Below, piece after piece: positions 1 through 7,290 of a stretch of DNA of 11,262 bases. The DNA is from an uncultured Eubacteriales bacterium. GTDB lineage: Bacteria; Bacillota; Clostridia; Oscillospirales; Acutalibacteraceae. The DNA lies in contig ONIF01000037.1 of assembly GCA_900317795.1 (NCBI GenBank), positions 1 through 11,262 on the forward strand. Direction: 5' to 3'. The notes below the pieces were generated by a model. The model worked only from the letters and a program-made list of their open reading frames with translations. It had not been told where the DNA came from and searched no databases. The position numbers were made by a program, and so were the translations under genes. Numbering within the stretch: the stretch's first letter is position 1; every line of letters begins with the position of its first letter.

Positions 1-1469
1 AAAGATTTACAAAAATCTATCTCAACTGGATGAAAAATACTCGTGACTGGTGTATCTCCCGTCAGCTTTGGTGGGGACACCGTATCCCTGCATGGTATTG
101 TGATGACTGCGGTGAAATCAATGTCGCAAAATCCGCCCCCTGCAAATGTCAGAAATGCGGAAGTACCAATCTTACACAAGACCCCGATACCCTTGATACA
201 TGGTTTTCCTCTGCATTGTGGCCTTTCTCCATACTCGGCTGGCCCGATGAAAATGCAGAAGATTACAAATATTTCTATCCGACAAGCACTCTTGTTACAG
301 GCTATGATATAATCGGCTTCTGGGTAAGCAGAATGATTTTTTCGGGACTTGCCTACACGGGAAAAGCTCCTTTTGATACAGTCGTGATTCACGGAATTGT
401 CCGTGACAGTCAGGGACGTAAAATGTCCAAATCTCTCGGAAACGGCATTGACCCTCTTGAAGTTATTGAAAAATACGGTGCAGACGCTTTGAGATTTATG
501 CTTGTACAGGGCAGTTCTCCCGGAAATGATATGCGTTACATTGATGAAAAAATCATCAATATCCGCAACTTCACCAACAAAATCTGGAATGCGTCACGTT
601 TCCTGCTCATGAACATGACGATTGATAAAGTGGAACTTCCCAAAAATCTCTTTATTGAAGATAAATGGATACTTTCCAAACTCAACAGCCTTATCAAAGA
701 GGTTACATATAATCTCGAACAGTTTGACATGGGCGTTGCTGCTCAGAAAATCTATGATTTCATCTGGTACAGCTTCTGCGACTGGTATATTGAACTTTCC
801 AAAATCTATCTCAACGGCTCTGACGAACAGAGAAAGAAAGATGTTGAAAATATCCTTTGCTATGTTCTCACAGAATCTCTCAAACTTCTCCACCCGTTCA
901 TGCCGTTCATTACTGAGGAAATTTATCAGGCTCTCCCCCATGAAAAAGGTTATTTAATGCTTCAGAGTTTCCCTGTTTATACAGATGAACTTGCTTTCCC
1001 CGAAGATGAAAAGACTATGGAAAGAATTATGGACAGCATTAAGGCAGTCCGTGAAAACCGTGCGGAACTCAAAGTGCCTAACTCCAAAAAGGCTCACATC
1101 ACAATCGTTACAGACGTTCCCGAAATCTATGCACAGGCAAAGGACTTCCTTATCCGCCTTGCAAGTGCATCTTCCGTTGACGTTGTGACAAATGACCTTG
1201 AAAATACAAACGGCATGATTAGTATTGCAACGGCTGACGCTAAAATTTATATGCCCCTTGCCGAACTCGTTGACGTTGACAAGGAAAAAGAAAGAATTTC
1301 CAAAGAACTTGAAAAGGCAAATAAAGACCTTGCATTCCTCCTTAACAAGCTTAACAATGAGAAATTCATGTCAAAAGCTCCCCAAAAGGTCGTTGACGAC
1401 ATCAAAGCAAAAGAACAAAAAGCTAAGGCTCTTATACAAAACCTTACAGATATGTACAATTCCCTTTAA
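1..1469 (+). CDS. valS: Valyl-tRNA synthetase, C-terminal part (5' end outside window)
   Basis: Class Ia aminoacyl-tRNA synthetase that charges tRNA-Val in the cytoplasm. The reading frame is open from the left edge (first full codon at base 3), so the ATG at 30 is internal and the N-terminal half with the HIGH motif lies outside. Visible are the family signature RDWCISRQLWWGHRIPAWYC, a zinc-ribbon-like set of cysteine pairs (CDDC, then CKCQKC) just after it, the catalytic loop KMSKS at 420-434 (GRKMSKSLGN), the anticodon-binding helical domain with HPFMPFITEEIYQ, and a C-terminal charged coiled coil (from about 1270 to the stop) typical of the ValRS tRNA-binding arm. The stop TAA at 1467-1469 is followed at once by an intrinsic terminator, so valS ends its transcription unit. 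The frame is intact and nothing looks unusual. Confidence 0.97.
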   Translation, partial: RFTKIYLNWMKNTRDWCISRQLWWGHRIPAWYCDDCGEINVAKSAPCKCQKCGSTNLTQDPDTLDTWFSSALWPFSILGWPDENAEDYKYFYPTSTLVTGYDIIGFWVSRMIFSGLAYTGKAPFDTVVIHGIVRDSQGRKMSKSLGNGIDPLEVIEKYGADALRFMLVQGSSPGNDMRYIDEKIINIRNFTNKIWNASRFLLMNMTIDKVELPKNLFIEDKWILSKLNSLIKEVTYNLEQFDMGVAAQKIYDFIWYSFCDWYIELSKIYLNGSDEQRKKDVENILCYVLTESLKLLHPFMPFITEEIYQALPHEKGYLMLQSFPVYTDELAFPEDEKTMERIMDSIKAVRENRAELKVPNSKKAHITIVTDVPEIYAQAKDFLIRLASASSVDVVTNDLENTNGMISIATADAKIYMPLAELVDVDKEKERISKELEKANKDLAFLLNKLNNEKFMSKAPQKVVDDIKAKEQKAKALIQNLTDMYNSL

Positions 1470-1474
1470 AAAAC

Positions 1475-1510
1475 AAAAGAGTGAAGATGTAAAAGTCTTC
1501 ACTCTTTTTT
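1475..1510 (+). terminator. Intrinsic terminator of valS
   Basis: Perfect 13-bp inverted repeat: AAAAGAGTGAAGA at 1475-1487 and TCTTCACTCTTTT at 1496-1508, with an 8-base loop, running into six T residues at 1505-1510. It starts six bases after the valS stop. The T tract lies on the + side, so it terminates valS. Confidence 0.93.
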
Positions 1511-1555
1511 GTGCTTTTCACACAATTTCAATTTCAAAAATTTGTAAAGTATTTT

Positions 1556-1585
1556 TTTAAAGAATTATACCTTTTCGGGTATAAT
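1556..1585 (+). promoter_or_regulatory. Possible promoter for the tail-type gene pair
   Basis: A perfect -10 hexamer TATAAT sits at 1580-1585, inside the right arm of the hairpin. The best -35 candidate is TTTAAA at 1556-1561 (4 of 6 matches to TTGACA) at 18-base spacing. Some promoter is needed here because valS is closed by a strong terminator, but the -35 match is poor and AT-rich DNA yields such hits by chance. Confidence 0.25.
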
Positions 1586-1599
1586 TCTTTTATTTTTTT
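1559..1599 (+). terminator. Second terminator-like hairpin upstream of the tail-type genes
   Basis: Perfect 13-bp inverted repeat: AAAGAATTATACC at 1559-1571 and GGTATAATTCTTT at 1578-1590, loop TTTTCG, followed by TATTTTTTT to 1599. By shape it is a + strand intrinsic terminator, about 50 bases after the valS terminator and about 50 bases before the next start codon. It could be a backup terminator, or an attenuator in the leader of the downstream genes. The stem is AT-rich, so strength is uncertain. Its right arm also contains a perfect TATAAT. Confidence 0.6.
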
Positions 1600-1611
1600 G
1601 CCCGTTAGTGA

Positions 1612-1642
1612 AAGGCTCTTGCCTTATCAATTTTTAAGGAGG
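1612..1642 (+). promoter_or_regulatory. Small leader hairpin and strong ribosome-binding site
   Basis: AAGGAGG at 1636-1642, a near-perfect Shine-Dalgarno sequence, lies 9 bases before the ATG at 1652 and decides that start over upstream in-frame codons reaching back to 1511. Eleven bases before it is a short hairpin, AAGGC-TCTT-GCCTT (1612-1625). The hairpin does not cover the ribosome site; whether it does anything is unknown. Confidence 0.7.
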
Positions 1643-1651
1643 CTAATACAA

Positions 1652-1987
1652 ATGCTCTTGACGGTCAGAAAAAATTCCGATTTCTATGCCAAAATCGACC
1701 TTACCGACCTCGACGACAATAAAATTATACTCGATGACGGTGACGAACTTGTTTTCAGTGTCAAAAAATCACTTGTCAGCAATTCCCCCGTTGTCATCAG
1801 AAAATCTTTCCATGATTATGACCGGCTTGACGGCTCTTATCCGTTCAAGCTTACAGCAGACGAAACCAACATTCAGGCAGGCATTTATTTTTATGATATT
1901 GCACTTAAATGCTCTGACGGTGACTTCTTCCATATCACCATGCCCGACCAATTTGTTATAAGAGAAACCGTTGCAAGAAAGGATTGA
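1652..1987 (+). CDS. Small Ig-like phage baseplate-type protein (BppU N-domain-like)
   Basis: A 111-residue protein with no signal peptide and no membrane segment. It is rich in short beta-strand patterns: an N-terminal strand with a DLTDLDD turn, an acidic LDDGDELVFSVKK strand pair, and an aromatic GIYFYDIALKCSDG hairpin near the end. This layout resembles the Ig-like domain at the N-terminus of Firmicutes phage upper-baseplate proteins; the resemblance is from memory of the family and is not proven. The ATG at 1652 is chosen for the AAGGAGG 9 bases upstream. The stop is 6 bases before the next ATG, so it is co-transcribed with the long SGNH protein, which carries other phage-tail hallmarks. 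A likely role is a small structural partner or adaptor for that protein. It could instead be an uncharacterised host beta-sandwich protein. Confidence 0.7.
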   Translation: MLLTVRKNSDFYAKIDLTDLDDNKIILDDGDELVFSVKKSLVSNSPVVIRKSFHDYDRLDGSYPFKLTADETNIQAGIYFYDIALKCSDGDFFHITMPDQFVIRETVARKD

Positions 1988-1993
1988 AAAAAC

Positions 1994-4003
1994 ATGAATT
2001 ATATCACTATCAATGCAAGCGTTGCCACGCCCTCTACCGAAGAAATGGCTTACGCTCAGACAAACAACCGCCTTGATACCCTTAACAATAAACTTGATAC
2101 CTCTGTACAGCAACTTCAAACAAATATCAATTCACAAATAAATTCCGTCAATACATCTCTCCAAAATACCGAAACTTCCCTTACAAATCTTATCGACAAT
2201 CAAACAAATGCCGTTGCCGTGCGTATTGATAATATCATTGCCAACAATGCCGACACTGACGGCAATACAGAATTGATTGACATTCGTTCATCTTATGACG
2301 GCAGAATTTATTCAAGTGCAGGCACGGCTGTAAGAAATCAGCTTTACAATACAAATACTCTCCTCAACAAAGCCGACAGCGAAATTTTCACTACCACCCT
2401 CCAAACTCTTGAATTGGAATATTCTCTCGGCTATCAGCACGTTGACGGCACTTTCTTTGAAAGTCAGCTTTATTCTCATACAGACATATCCGTTTCAGCA
2501 GGCGAAGTCTATTATATCACAGGCTGGAATTTCTATAATGTACTTTTATATGCCATTCTCGACACTGACGGAAATGTTCTCCAACAGGAACAGGAAAGCG
2601 GTTCGGCTAATGCCGACGCATACACGGATTTTCAAGTTGTCATTCCGCCAAATGCCGCTGTTCTCCGTGTGAACAGAAAGGAAACTCCCCAACAGTCCAA
2701 TTTCATTCCCACAGTGAAAAAAGAGGTCAAAACCTCTAAAATCACCTCGGGCTTGAATACGGTAAATGCCCGTATGCAAGCTGTTGAAACTGCCAATGCA
2801 CAAAATGCCGCCACTCTCGAAAATGCCCTTTATTCCCGAACATCTGCACTTGTGGATATGTCTGCACTTCACACGGGAATGATGATTAAAACGTGGGTGA
2901 CTTCCGCCAACGTTAATACGCCCTCAACCTATCTCGGTGGAAATGCAAGCCGTATATATACAGACGTTTACACAGTTCATCAAGGCGATATTATCAAATC
3001 CGCTTTCCAATTCTCCGACCAAAAGAATTTTACTTATATGCTTTTCGATACAAACGGTGATTTTGTTTCGACTGCCACAGGAACTTCCCTTACTGTCGCA
3101 AATGACGGCTATATTATTTTTGATTTCCCCAATTCATTGCTCATTCCCGAAGGTATTGTTATCGTAGATAATGCAGATGATTTCCCCTACCCCGTTCCAT
3201 ACAAGAAATCAAACTTTCAAACAAGTATCGCTTTTGAAACGGAACTCCCCTTGCAAAACATCGACAAAACAGGCGGCTATACTGCCATTTTTCACGATAT
3301 AGGAATTATTGGCGATAGTTTGGCTTGCGGCTGTATGGAGGGCGTGGACACCTCTACAAACGAATACAAATACACCGACAATCTGCCTTACTCATGGGCT
3401 GCCTGCATAGAACGTGCAACAGGCTGTATCTGTCATCAATTCTGCCGTGGCGGTCAGTATCTCCATGACAACAACTGGTATTCCGAATGGAAACAGGCTG
3501 TTGCTCAAAATCCCTGCACTGCCTACATAATCTGCATAGGCTTTAATGACTATAACTGGCTTAATCAGTCTGAAAATAATCTCGGCTCTCTTTCCGATAT
3601 AAACGAAAACTTTGAAACCAATCCCAACACTTTCTACGGACAGTACGGAAAAATGCTTTCCTATATAAAATCCGTTCAGCCCAAAGCAAAAATTTTCCTT
3701 GTCAACATGGAGTGGAATTCTACCGACAATTCCTCTATCAATACAGCTATTTCTCAAATCTGCACCAATACGGATAATTGTTATCTTATCGACCTCAAAA
3801 CCTACGCACATGAGCCTTACTGGAATGTTCCGAACATCTTTAAAACAGGTCTGTATCATAAAAATACTCTCGGCTATCAAAAAACCGCTTGGGATATTAT
3901 GAGTTATATAGATTATGTTATCCGTCACAACATGAATGATTTCATTGACGTGCAGTTTATCGGCACCAATCTCAGACTTCCCACGCAAGCAGAAATATCC
4001 TAA
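1994..4003 (+). CDS. Phage tail/baseplate-type protein with C-terminal SGNH (GDSL) hydrolase domain
   Basis: 669 residues. Residues 20-85 are a Gln/Asn/Thr-rich coiled coil. Residues 93-115 (ELIDIRSSYDGRIYSSAGTAVR) match a linker motif common in Firmicutes phage tail proteins. Two similar beta-sandwich modules follow (about 140-228 and 287-380), separated by a second coiled-coil stretch (248-280). The C-terminus is an SGNH hydrolase: nucleophile in GDS (Ser442), Gly486/Gly487 near block II, Asn518 in IGFND, and His622 in GLYHKNTLGY. The usual Asp three residues before the His is Gly619. Such domains in tail fibres are thought to deacylate or cleave cell-surface polysaccharide. There is no signal peptide, consistent with a virion-type or intracellularly assembled protein. 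The ribosome site AAAGGA (1978-1983) overlaps the end of the upstream gene. The fold assignment is firm; the substrate is unknown. Confidence 0.85.
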   Translation: MNYITINASVATPSTEEMAYAQTNNRLDTLNNKLDTSVQQLQTNINSQINSVNTSLQNTETSLTNLIDNQTNAVAVRIDNIIANNADTDGNTELIDIRSSYDGRIYSSAGTAVRNQLYNTNTLLNKADSEIFTTTLQTLELEYSLGYQHVDGTFFESQLYSHTDISVSAGEVYYITGWNFYNVLLYAILDTDGNVLQQEQESGSANADAYTDFQVVIPPNAAVLRVNRKETPQQSNFIPTVKKEVKTSKITSGLNTVNARMQAVETANAQNAATLENALYSRTSALVDMSALHTGMMIKTWVTSANVNTPSTYLGGNASRIYTDVYTVHQGDIIKSAFQFSDQKNFTYMLFDTNGDFVSTATGTSLTVANDGYIIFDFPNSLLIPEGIVIVDNADDFPYPVPYKKSNFQTSIAFETELPLQNIDKTGGYTAIFHDIGIIGDSLACGCMEGVDTSTNEYKYTDNLPYSWAACIERATGCICHQFCRGGQYLHDNNWYSEWKQAVAQNPCTAYIICIGFNDYNWLNQSENNLGSLSDINENFETNPNTFYGQYGKMLSYIKSVQPKAKIFLVNMEWNSTDNSSINTAISQICTNTDNCYLIDLKTYAHEPYWNVPNIFKTGLYHKNTLGYQKTAWDIMSYIDYVIRHNMNDFIDVQFIGTNLRLPTQAEIS

Positions 4004-4005
4004 AT

Positions 4006-4080
4006 GTTGGGGCTTTGCCCCAAACCCCACCAAAGGCTCTGCCTTTGGAAACCGGCAAGGGACTGCGTCCCCTGCACCCC
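4006..4080. repeat. Dispersed-type intergenic repeat of three GC-rich hairpins
   Basis: Three consecutive perfect hairpins with 3-base loops: TTGGGGC-TTT-GCCCCAA (4007-4023), CCAAAGGC-TCT-GCCTTTGG (4030-4048) and GGGAC-TGC-GTCCC (4059-4071). They are joined by C-rich spacers (AACCCCA, then AAACCGGCAA) and end in CACCCC. The stretch is much more GC-rich than its surroundings and lies between convergent genes. I recall very similar strings as multi-copy intergenic repeats in Clostridia; only one copy is in this window, so multi-copy status is inferred. It carries no T tract on either strand. Confidence 0.75.
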
Positions 4081-4087
4081 GTCTTTT

Positions 4088-4123
4088 ATCGGCAGATTTC
4101 TTTTATCTGCCGATTATTTTTTT
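4088..4123 (+). terminator. Intrinsic terminator of the tail-type gene pair
   Basis: Perfect 10-bp inverted repeat: ATCGGCAGAT at 4088-4097 and ATCTGCCGAT at 4105-4114, loop TTCTTTT, then TATTTTTTT. The T tract lies on the + side only; read on the - strand the stem is followed by AAAAGAC, so it should not terminate the flippase transcript. The right arm is also the last codons and part of the stop codon of the convergent flippase gene. Confidence 0.85.
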
Positions 4124-5584
4124 ACTTTTTGTAAATTCATCATCATTTTTATACATTAAGTAAAACAATATATTGGGAATAACAATGCACATTGCCACTT
4201 TTAAAATAAAATTCCCTGTCCACGCACATATACAAGCCGTCACCATGCACACACATATTGAAACCGCTGTATAAAAAATCAGCCTTTTCACATAGCCTTT
4301 CAACATACTTTTCTCAAACACGCATTCAAACAAATTTCTCAAAAGCCAATTTATCCCGATTAGTGCCGTTGATAAAATCGTTGAAAGCAATACTCCGTAT
4401 ATGCCCCAGAAATTCACCGTCAGCAAATTCAAACATAAATTTACTGCCGATACCATTAAAGGTCTGAAACGGTCTTTATGCCATATCCCCGATGCATCTT
4501 TATATGTATTCAACAGCTGATTGACTTCATATACATAAAAATATATTCCAAATAATAAAACTTCACCGTCTGAAAGCAAATTGCCTGTCCAAATTTCCAT
4601 AAACGGCTGATACAAACATATAAAACAACTACTGCACCACCCCGACACCCAACATATTATAAAAGTCAGCGTCTGCAAGTCGCTGAAATTTTTTTCTTTT
4701 GTTTCGGTAATAAGACTGTTTCCTATGCCTGCCGTACAAGCATTATATATTATCATCACAAAGCCCATTACTGCCGACATGATGAAATAATAATTCTGAT
4801 ACACCCCTAAAACCGTCAGCCCCATAAATGCAGATATGACGATATTATCCGCAAAATTCACCGTGACATAACCTAATTTTGCCGTGAACAAGTCCTTTAT
4901 TCGCTGATTGATACTTTTAATTGTCACTTCGTCAAGCTGTCCTTTCGGCTTGTAATCGGGATATATCTTATCCGCAACAACTGCTGTTATGATATTCGTC
5001 AACGCCTGTGAGAAAAGTAAAATCATCACATACAAGTAATAATTTTTCAAAGCACAAACCGCCATAAATTGAAGTGAATACTGAAAAGTATTCGTTAAAA
5101 GCATGATTTTACTTATCACGTCATTTCTTTGAGATGCCTGCAAAATACTGTTTTTATATGCAAACAGCCAATATGAAAGCACCGTTCCACCCAAATTCAG
5201 CCAATACAGCACATATATATTGATACTTTCGGGAATATCGCCCTTTACAAGAAACGGCACAAACGGTGTCAATAAAATGCCCGAAACACCTATAATTCCC
5301 CCGATTATGCGATAATATTTTCTGTAAAGTGCCGTCAATGCACAAATTTTTTCCGTGTTATTTTCCGCAAGAGGCTTGTAAATGCTGAATATCATGGCAC
5401 TTCCCACACCCAATTCCGCTAAATTCAGCACTTGCAGAATTGACGTGAAAAGGCTGTTCAATCCCACGTATTCCATGCCCATGAAATATATTAACGCTGT
5501 CCTCAGAAAAAACGGCACTATTATTTGATATACTTTCAACATCACTCCGAAAAGCATATTTCTTAAAGCGTTTTTTCTTCTCAT
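4103..5584 (-). CDS. Wzx-like polysaccharide flippase (MOP superfamily)
   Basis: A 493-residue polytopic membrane protein with roughly 12-14 hydrophobic segments and short basic loops, the size and layout of Wzx-type oligosaccharide flippases of the MOP (MATE-related) superfamily. The N-terminus (MRRKNALRNMLFGVMLK, then a first helix with FFLRTALIYFMGMEYVGLNSL) is characteristic of the group in Gram-positive capsule and exopolysaccharide clusters. Expected role: moving the lipid-linked repeat unit from the inner to the outer face of the membrane, ahead of polymerisation. The start ATG (5584-5582) overlaps the upstream stop as ATGA, with AGGTGA (5591-5596) 6 bases before it, so it is translationally coupled to the fused transferase gene. 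Its last three codons and part of its stop lie in the right arm of the convergent terminator. It is the last gene of the operon on this side. The precise substrate cannot be told from sequence. Confidence 0.92.
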   Translation of the reverse strand: MRRKNALRNMLFGVMLKVYQIIVPFFLRTALIYFMGMEYVGLNSLFTSILQVLNLAELGVGSAMIFSIYKPLAENNTEKICALTALYRKYYRIIGGIIGVSGILLTPFVPFLVKGDIPESINIYVLYWLNLGGTVLSYWLFAYKNSILQASQRNDVISKIMLLTNTFQYSLQFMAVCALKNYYLYVMILLFSQALTNIITAVVADKIYPDYKPKGQLDEVTIKSINQRIKDLFTAKLGYVTVNFADNIVISAFMGLTVLGVYQNYYFIMSAVMGFVMIIYNACTAGIGNSLITETKEKNFSDLQTLTFIICWVSGWCSSCFICLYQPFMEIWTGNLLSDGEVLLFGIYFYVYEVNQLLNTYKDASGIWHKDRFRPLMVSAVNLCLNLLTVNFWGIYGVLLSTILSTALIGINWLLRNLFECVFEKSMLKGYVKRLIFYTAVSICVCMVTACICAWTGNFILKVAMCIVIPNILFYLMYKNDDEFTKSKKIIGR

Positions 5585-7290
5585 GTAATATCACCTAATG
5601 CCGTTAAAATAAATTTATCTGTCTTTCGCCTTTCAACCTCAAAATCAATTCCGCTTTCGGATTTTTGTAAAAGCGTGTCAAACCTTGACTGCATGGCAAT
5701 TCCCTTACGTTCCACAATTTTAAACGGCTTTCCGAATATAATTGCAAATACACAAGCGTGATATGAATTTGTTACAACTTTTTCCGCATGGTCTATCAAA
5801 TACAAAAATTCCTCCACACTCCATTGTTCACGGTTTTCATCTATGAAATACTCAAAAACATAACTTTTACTTTCAAAACCTTTCGGACATTTTTCCAAAC
5901 TCCTCCAATGTTCCTTTGACACATACATAACAGGTTCAAGTAACAATTCCGCATTCTTCCCCGTCATTTCAAAATAAATTTCTGTCCCTCGTTTTTCCCT
6001 AAACGATACAAAATCAAATTTTGTCAAACCCTCTTTGAAAATACTTTCATATTCTTTCGGAATTTCACTTACACCGAAACTTGCACAAAATGCAATATTG
6101 TTTTTTGTGCAGGGATTTATTAAAAATTCATCGGAATAATACGGGTTGAAAATCTGGTCACTGCCGTACACGCAAATATCCGCTTTTTGACGGCTGTATT
6201 TCATTTTACGGCTGAAATCTGCCAATTCATATACTCTGTAATTTCTATCTTTAAAAATCTCCGCAATTTTACCTTTTGTTAATTTCCATGCAAGATACTT
6301 GAAATTAAAAAACCTCTTTCCAAAGTTACACACATTCCCATATTGTGAAAATATATAATGCACGGCATAATTTTGCAGTCTGTTACCGTAGTTTTCATAG
6401 TCCTGAAAAGTATAAATACCGATTTTTAAACCCTTTCTCTTTATTTTGAAATGCCTGTAAAAAAACAAAGCCACTCCTTTTAAAGAACGCTTCTCACACA
6501 ATGCAAAAGCCTTTTCAACGACTTCATTTTTCACATCAAAATGCACAAGCAAGTCAAATAAACTTTCCGTCAAACGTCTTTTTGCCACAGCGGAAACCGT
6601 ACTGTATTTCATGCACCTCTCGCATATATATAAACTGCATTTCAGCATATCAAGCTTTTCACGCATTCCCATAAAACTATGCATTTTTCCATGTTCGTTA
6701 TCTCTGTAAAAATACCCTGCATATCTCAAAAGCTTGATTTTTCCGCATATTTCAAAATATCTCTGCACAACAAATGTATCTTCCGCATACTCCATTTGGG
6801 GAAATTCGACTTTCTCCAAAATACTCCTCTTAAAAAGCTTTCCCCATATACAAGTTGTATATCTCTTTAAAGAAAAATAGTCTTTGAAAATCCGTTCTTT
6901 ATCTGTCAAAATTTCATCTTCATTTATGTAAATATCTTTTTTAAATTCAGCCTCATCAATAGAATTACAGCACACTATATCACAGCTTCCCATTTCGGAA
7001 AGCATTTTTTCAAGAAAATCCCCTTTCACTTTATCATCACTGTCAATAAATGTAATATACTCTCCTTTTGACATCTGCAAGCCTTTTTCACGTGACTTGG
7101 AAACGCCCCTGTTTTTTTGATAAAAATACTTGATTTTATCAAACTTTTTGCAAATCTCCGCTGTATTGTCCGTTGAACCGTCATTGATTACGATAATTTC
7201 AAAGTCCCCGAAAGTCTGTTTCAAAACGCTTTCAATGCATTCTGATATGTATTTTTCCCCGTTGTAAACGGGTATTATCACGCTTATCAT
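5581..7290 (-). CDS. GT2 glycosyltransferase fused to a polysaccharide pyruvyltransferase-like domain
   Basis: 569 residues in two parts. Residues 1 to about 280 are a GT-A glycosyltransferase of family 2: MISVIIPVYNGEKYI at the N-terminus, INDGSTD around 36-41, and the nucleotide-sugar/metal motif DSDD at 83-86. After a basic linker (KIKRKG), residues 289 to about 525 match the polysaccharide pyruvyltransferase family: GIYTFQDYENYGNRLQNYAV at 291-310, GSDQIFNP at 376-383, CASFGVSEIPKEYES, VSFREKRG, and TNSYHACVFAIIFGKPF at 507-523. This would couple sugar addition to ketal-pyruvate or a related modification. The pyruvyltransferase part seems short between YVFEYFIDEN and SVEEFLYLI, where the family usually has several dozen more residues, so activity is uncertain. 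ATG 7290 is preferred to GTG 7299 because GGTGA (7296-7300) lies 5 bases before it. The stop overlaps the flippase start (ATGA). Confidence 0.85.
   Translation of the reverse strand: MISVIIPVYNGEKYISECIESVLKQTFGDFEIIVINDGSTDNTAEICKKFDKIKYFYQKNRGVSKSREKGLQMSKGEYITFIDSDDKVKGDFLEKMLSEMGSCDIVCCNSIDEAEFKKDIYINEDEILTDKERIFKDYFSLKRYTTCIWGKLFKRSILEKVEFPQMEYAEDTFVVQRYFEICGKIKLLRYAGYFYRDNEHGKMHSFMGMREKLDMLKCSLYICERCMKYSTVSAVAKRRLTESLFDLLVHFDVKNEVVEKAFALCEKRSLKGVALFFYRHFKIKRKGLKIGIYTFQDYENYGNRLQNYAVHYIFSQYGNVCNFGKRFFNFKYLAWKLTKGKIAEIFKDRNYRVYELADFSRKMKYSRQKADICVYGSDQIFNPYYSDEFLINPCTKNNIAFCASFGVSEIPKEYESIFKEGLTKFDFVSFREKRGTEIYFEMTGKNAELLLEPVMYVSKEHWRSLEKCPKGFESKSYVFEYFIDENREQWSVEEFLYLIDHAEKVVTNSYHACVFAIIFGKPFKIVERKGIAMQSRFDTLLQKSESGIDFEVERRKTDKFILTALGDIT

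Noticed and set aside
1994..2250. Asn/Gln/Thr-rich coiled-coil region considered as a DNA-level tandem repeat.
   Set aside because: The similarity is at the level of residue composition and heptads; there is no regular nucleotide period.
3392..4033. A 213-codon - strand open frame opposite the SGNH domain.
   Set aside because: It is a shadow of the + strand gene, which has clear catalytic motifs; no family features are visible in the - strand translation.
7167..7190. A 24-base identity with 10862-10885 (TGTCCGTTGAACCGTCATTG plus ATTA), suggesting a dispersed repeat or recombination site.
   Set aside because: Both copies encode the conserved INDGSTD motif of paralogous family 2 glycosyltransferases on the - strand, which explains the identity.
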